A program made the translations under genes and the position numbers. The notes beneath the pieces are model-generated. The model was not told the DNA's origin. It saw nothing but the letters and a program-made list of their open reading frames with translations, and did not search any database. This document shows positions 63,472 to 64,000 of a stretch of DNA of 64,000 nucleotides, piece by piece. The stretch's first letter is position 1. The number at the start of each line of letters is the position of its first letter. Location: contig JANWVY010000001.1 in the NCBI GenBank assembly GCA_025056455.1, positions 319,757 to 383,756 of the forward strand. The letters are read 5' to 3'. Origin of the DNA: Bryobacteraceae bacterium. Lineage in GTDB: Bacteria; Acidobacteriota; Terriglobia; Bryobacterales; Bryobacteraceae.

Positions 63472-64000
63472 ATGCGCAGACGCAGCATGCTCTCCTTGCT
63501 CGGGTCCATGCCGTTGCTGGGCCGGCCTGCAAGGTTACTAATTCAAGATCTCGAGATCCTCCGGCTCGAAGGGCGAAGGCAAACCCCGCCCGGCGTCGTC
63601 GACCGCCAGCACCAGGTGCAGCCCAATCACATCTACGCCGAGCTGCGCCCGAAAGAATATCGCGATCAACCGCAACCAGGTCCCCTCACAACGGTCGCTG
63701 TGGCCGCTCTCTATTTGAAGATCCGTACCCAAGAGGGTCTGGAAGGAATTTACGGACCGGTGGACAAAGAGGCCGCCATCGTAGTGCTCGAACAACTTCG
63801 GCCGTTCCTCAAGGGCAAGGACGCGCTGGCGGGCGAGACTTTATGGGACCAGTTATACCGGCTCAACAGGCACTCGAGCCGCGGCCATTTCATGATGGCA
63901 ATTTCAGCCGTTGACAATGCGCTCTGGGACTTGCGAGCACGCTATTTCGAGGTCCCGGTCTATCGCTTACTGGGCGGCCCCACCCGCTCGAAAATCGAAG
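63472..64000 (+). CDS. Enolase-superfamily protein with Tat-like leader (runs off window)
   Basis: The first 176 residues only. The leader is MRRRSMLSLLGSMPLLG, Tat-like. The N-terminal capping domain of mandelate racemase/muconate lactonising enzymes follows: LLIQDLEILRLEGR, then LTTVAVAALYLKIRTQEGLE, LRPFLKGKD, AISAVDNALWDLRARYFEVP and YRLLGGPTRSKIE. The metal and catalytic residues lie beyond the edge, so substrate cannot be judged. The ATG at 63472 has no ribosome-binding site, and the intergenic gap to the divergent biotin carboxylase start is 31 bp. The frame is open to the end of the window. Confidence 0.87.
   Translation, partial: MRRRSMLSLLGSMPLLGRPARLLIQDLEILRLEGRRQTPPGVVDRQHQVQPNHIYAELRPKEYRDQPQPGPLTTVAVAALYLKIRTQEGLEGIYGPVDKEAAIVVLEQLRPFLKGKDALAGETLWDQLYRLNRHSSRGHFMMAISAVDNALWDLRARYFEVPVYRLLGGPTRSKIE

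Noticed and set aside
1-64000. CRISPR arrays, insertion sequences, prophage or integrase genes
   Set aside because: None was seen on reading the whole window; no regularly spaced repeats and no transposase or integrase domains.

Overview
The window most resembles a chromosome segment of an Acidobacteriota bacterium, probably of the Solibacteres/Bryobacterales type. This is inferred from gene content only. The signs are two very large Oar-like TonB-dependent receptors with N-terminal carboxypeptidase-regulatory domains plus the remnant of a third, a Tat-exported sulfatase and Tat-like Gfo/Idh/MocA and aldo/keto reductase proteins, hydroxysqualene dehydroxylase HpnE, and several secreted families I associate with that phylum. 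The DNA is moderately GC-rich. I saw no rRNA, CRISPR array, insertion sequence or prophage.

Layout. 1-8.8 kb is mostly core: the N-terminal part of an M28/PSMA-like peptidase, tRNA-Lys(UUU), an M50 membrane protease, cdsA-uppS, a TrmB-like regulator, an acyl-CoA carboxylase carboxyltransferase subunit, a PAP2 protein and dnaB. 9.1-24 kb is export and envelope material: a MacA-like adaptor with a LolD/MacB-type ATPase but no permease beside it, a giant receptor, a sulfatase-esterase pair, a decayed receptor fragment, two tandem paralogous large membrane proteins and a TPR lipoprotein. 24-30.3 kb is one signalling operon: an NtrC-type sigma-54 activator, a coiled-coil protein broken by a frameshift, a membrane protein with a longin/roadblock-like middle and an OmpA-like end, a Ras/Rab-like small GTPase and a soluble histidine kinase. 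The last three genes overlap by 4 bp each. GTCTCA/TGAGAC hexamers are clustered on both flanks and bulged hairpins lie on either side. This is the most unusual locus in the window.

30.8-40.5 kb holds envelope and exported proteins: a DUF481-like protein, a DsbA-fold oxidoreductase, an M28-PDZ peptidase, an oxidoreductase, a thioredoxin-fold protein with Ser-x-x-Ser in place of CxxC, and an aldo/keto reductase. 40.5-48.2 kb carries secA, a hybrid kinase and a TPR-yvcK-trpD run. 48.4-53.3 kb carries a second giant receptor downstream of a NarX/NarL-type pair. 53.4-55.5 kb holds a secreted protein of unknown function and a dihydroorotate-dehydrogenase-like gene. 56.6-63.4 kb is a leftward run: a propionyl/acetyl-CoA carboxylase biotin carboxylase and its biotin carrier, a DnaC/DnaI-like loader, a fused trpE-trpG, a small Cys-rich membrane protein and hpnE. 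An enolase-superfamily gene starts divergently 31 bp from the biotin carboxylase and runs off the window.

Functional links. The carboxyltransferase at 4.5 kb and the biotin carboxylase/carrier at 61.5-63.4 kb could form one enzyme although they lie 55 kb apart. trpEG and trpD give the first two tryptophan steps from separate loci. dnaB and the DnaC-like loader may cooperate in replication, also from separate loci.
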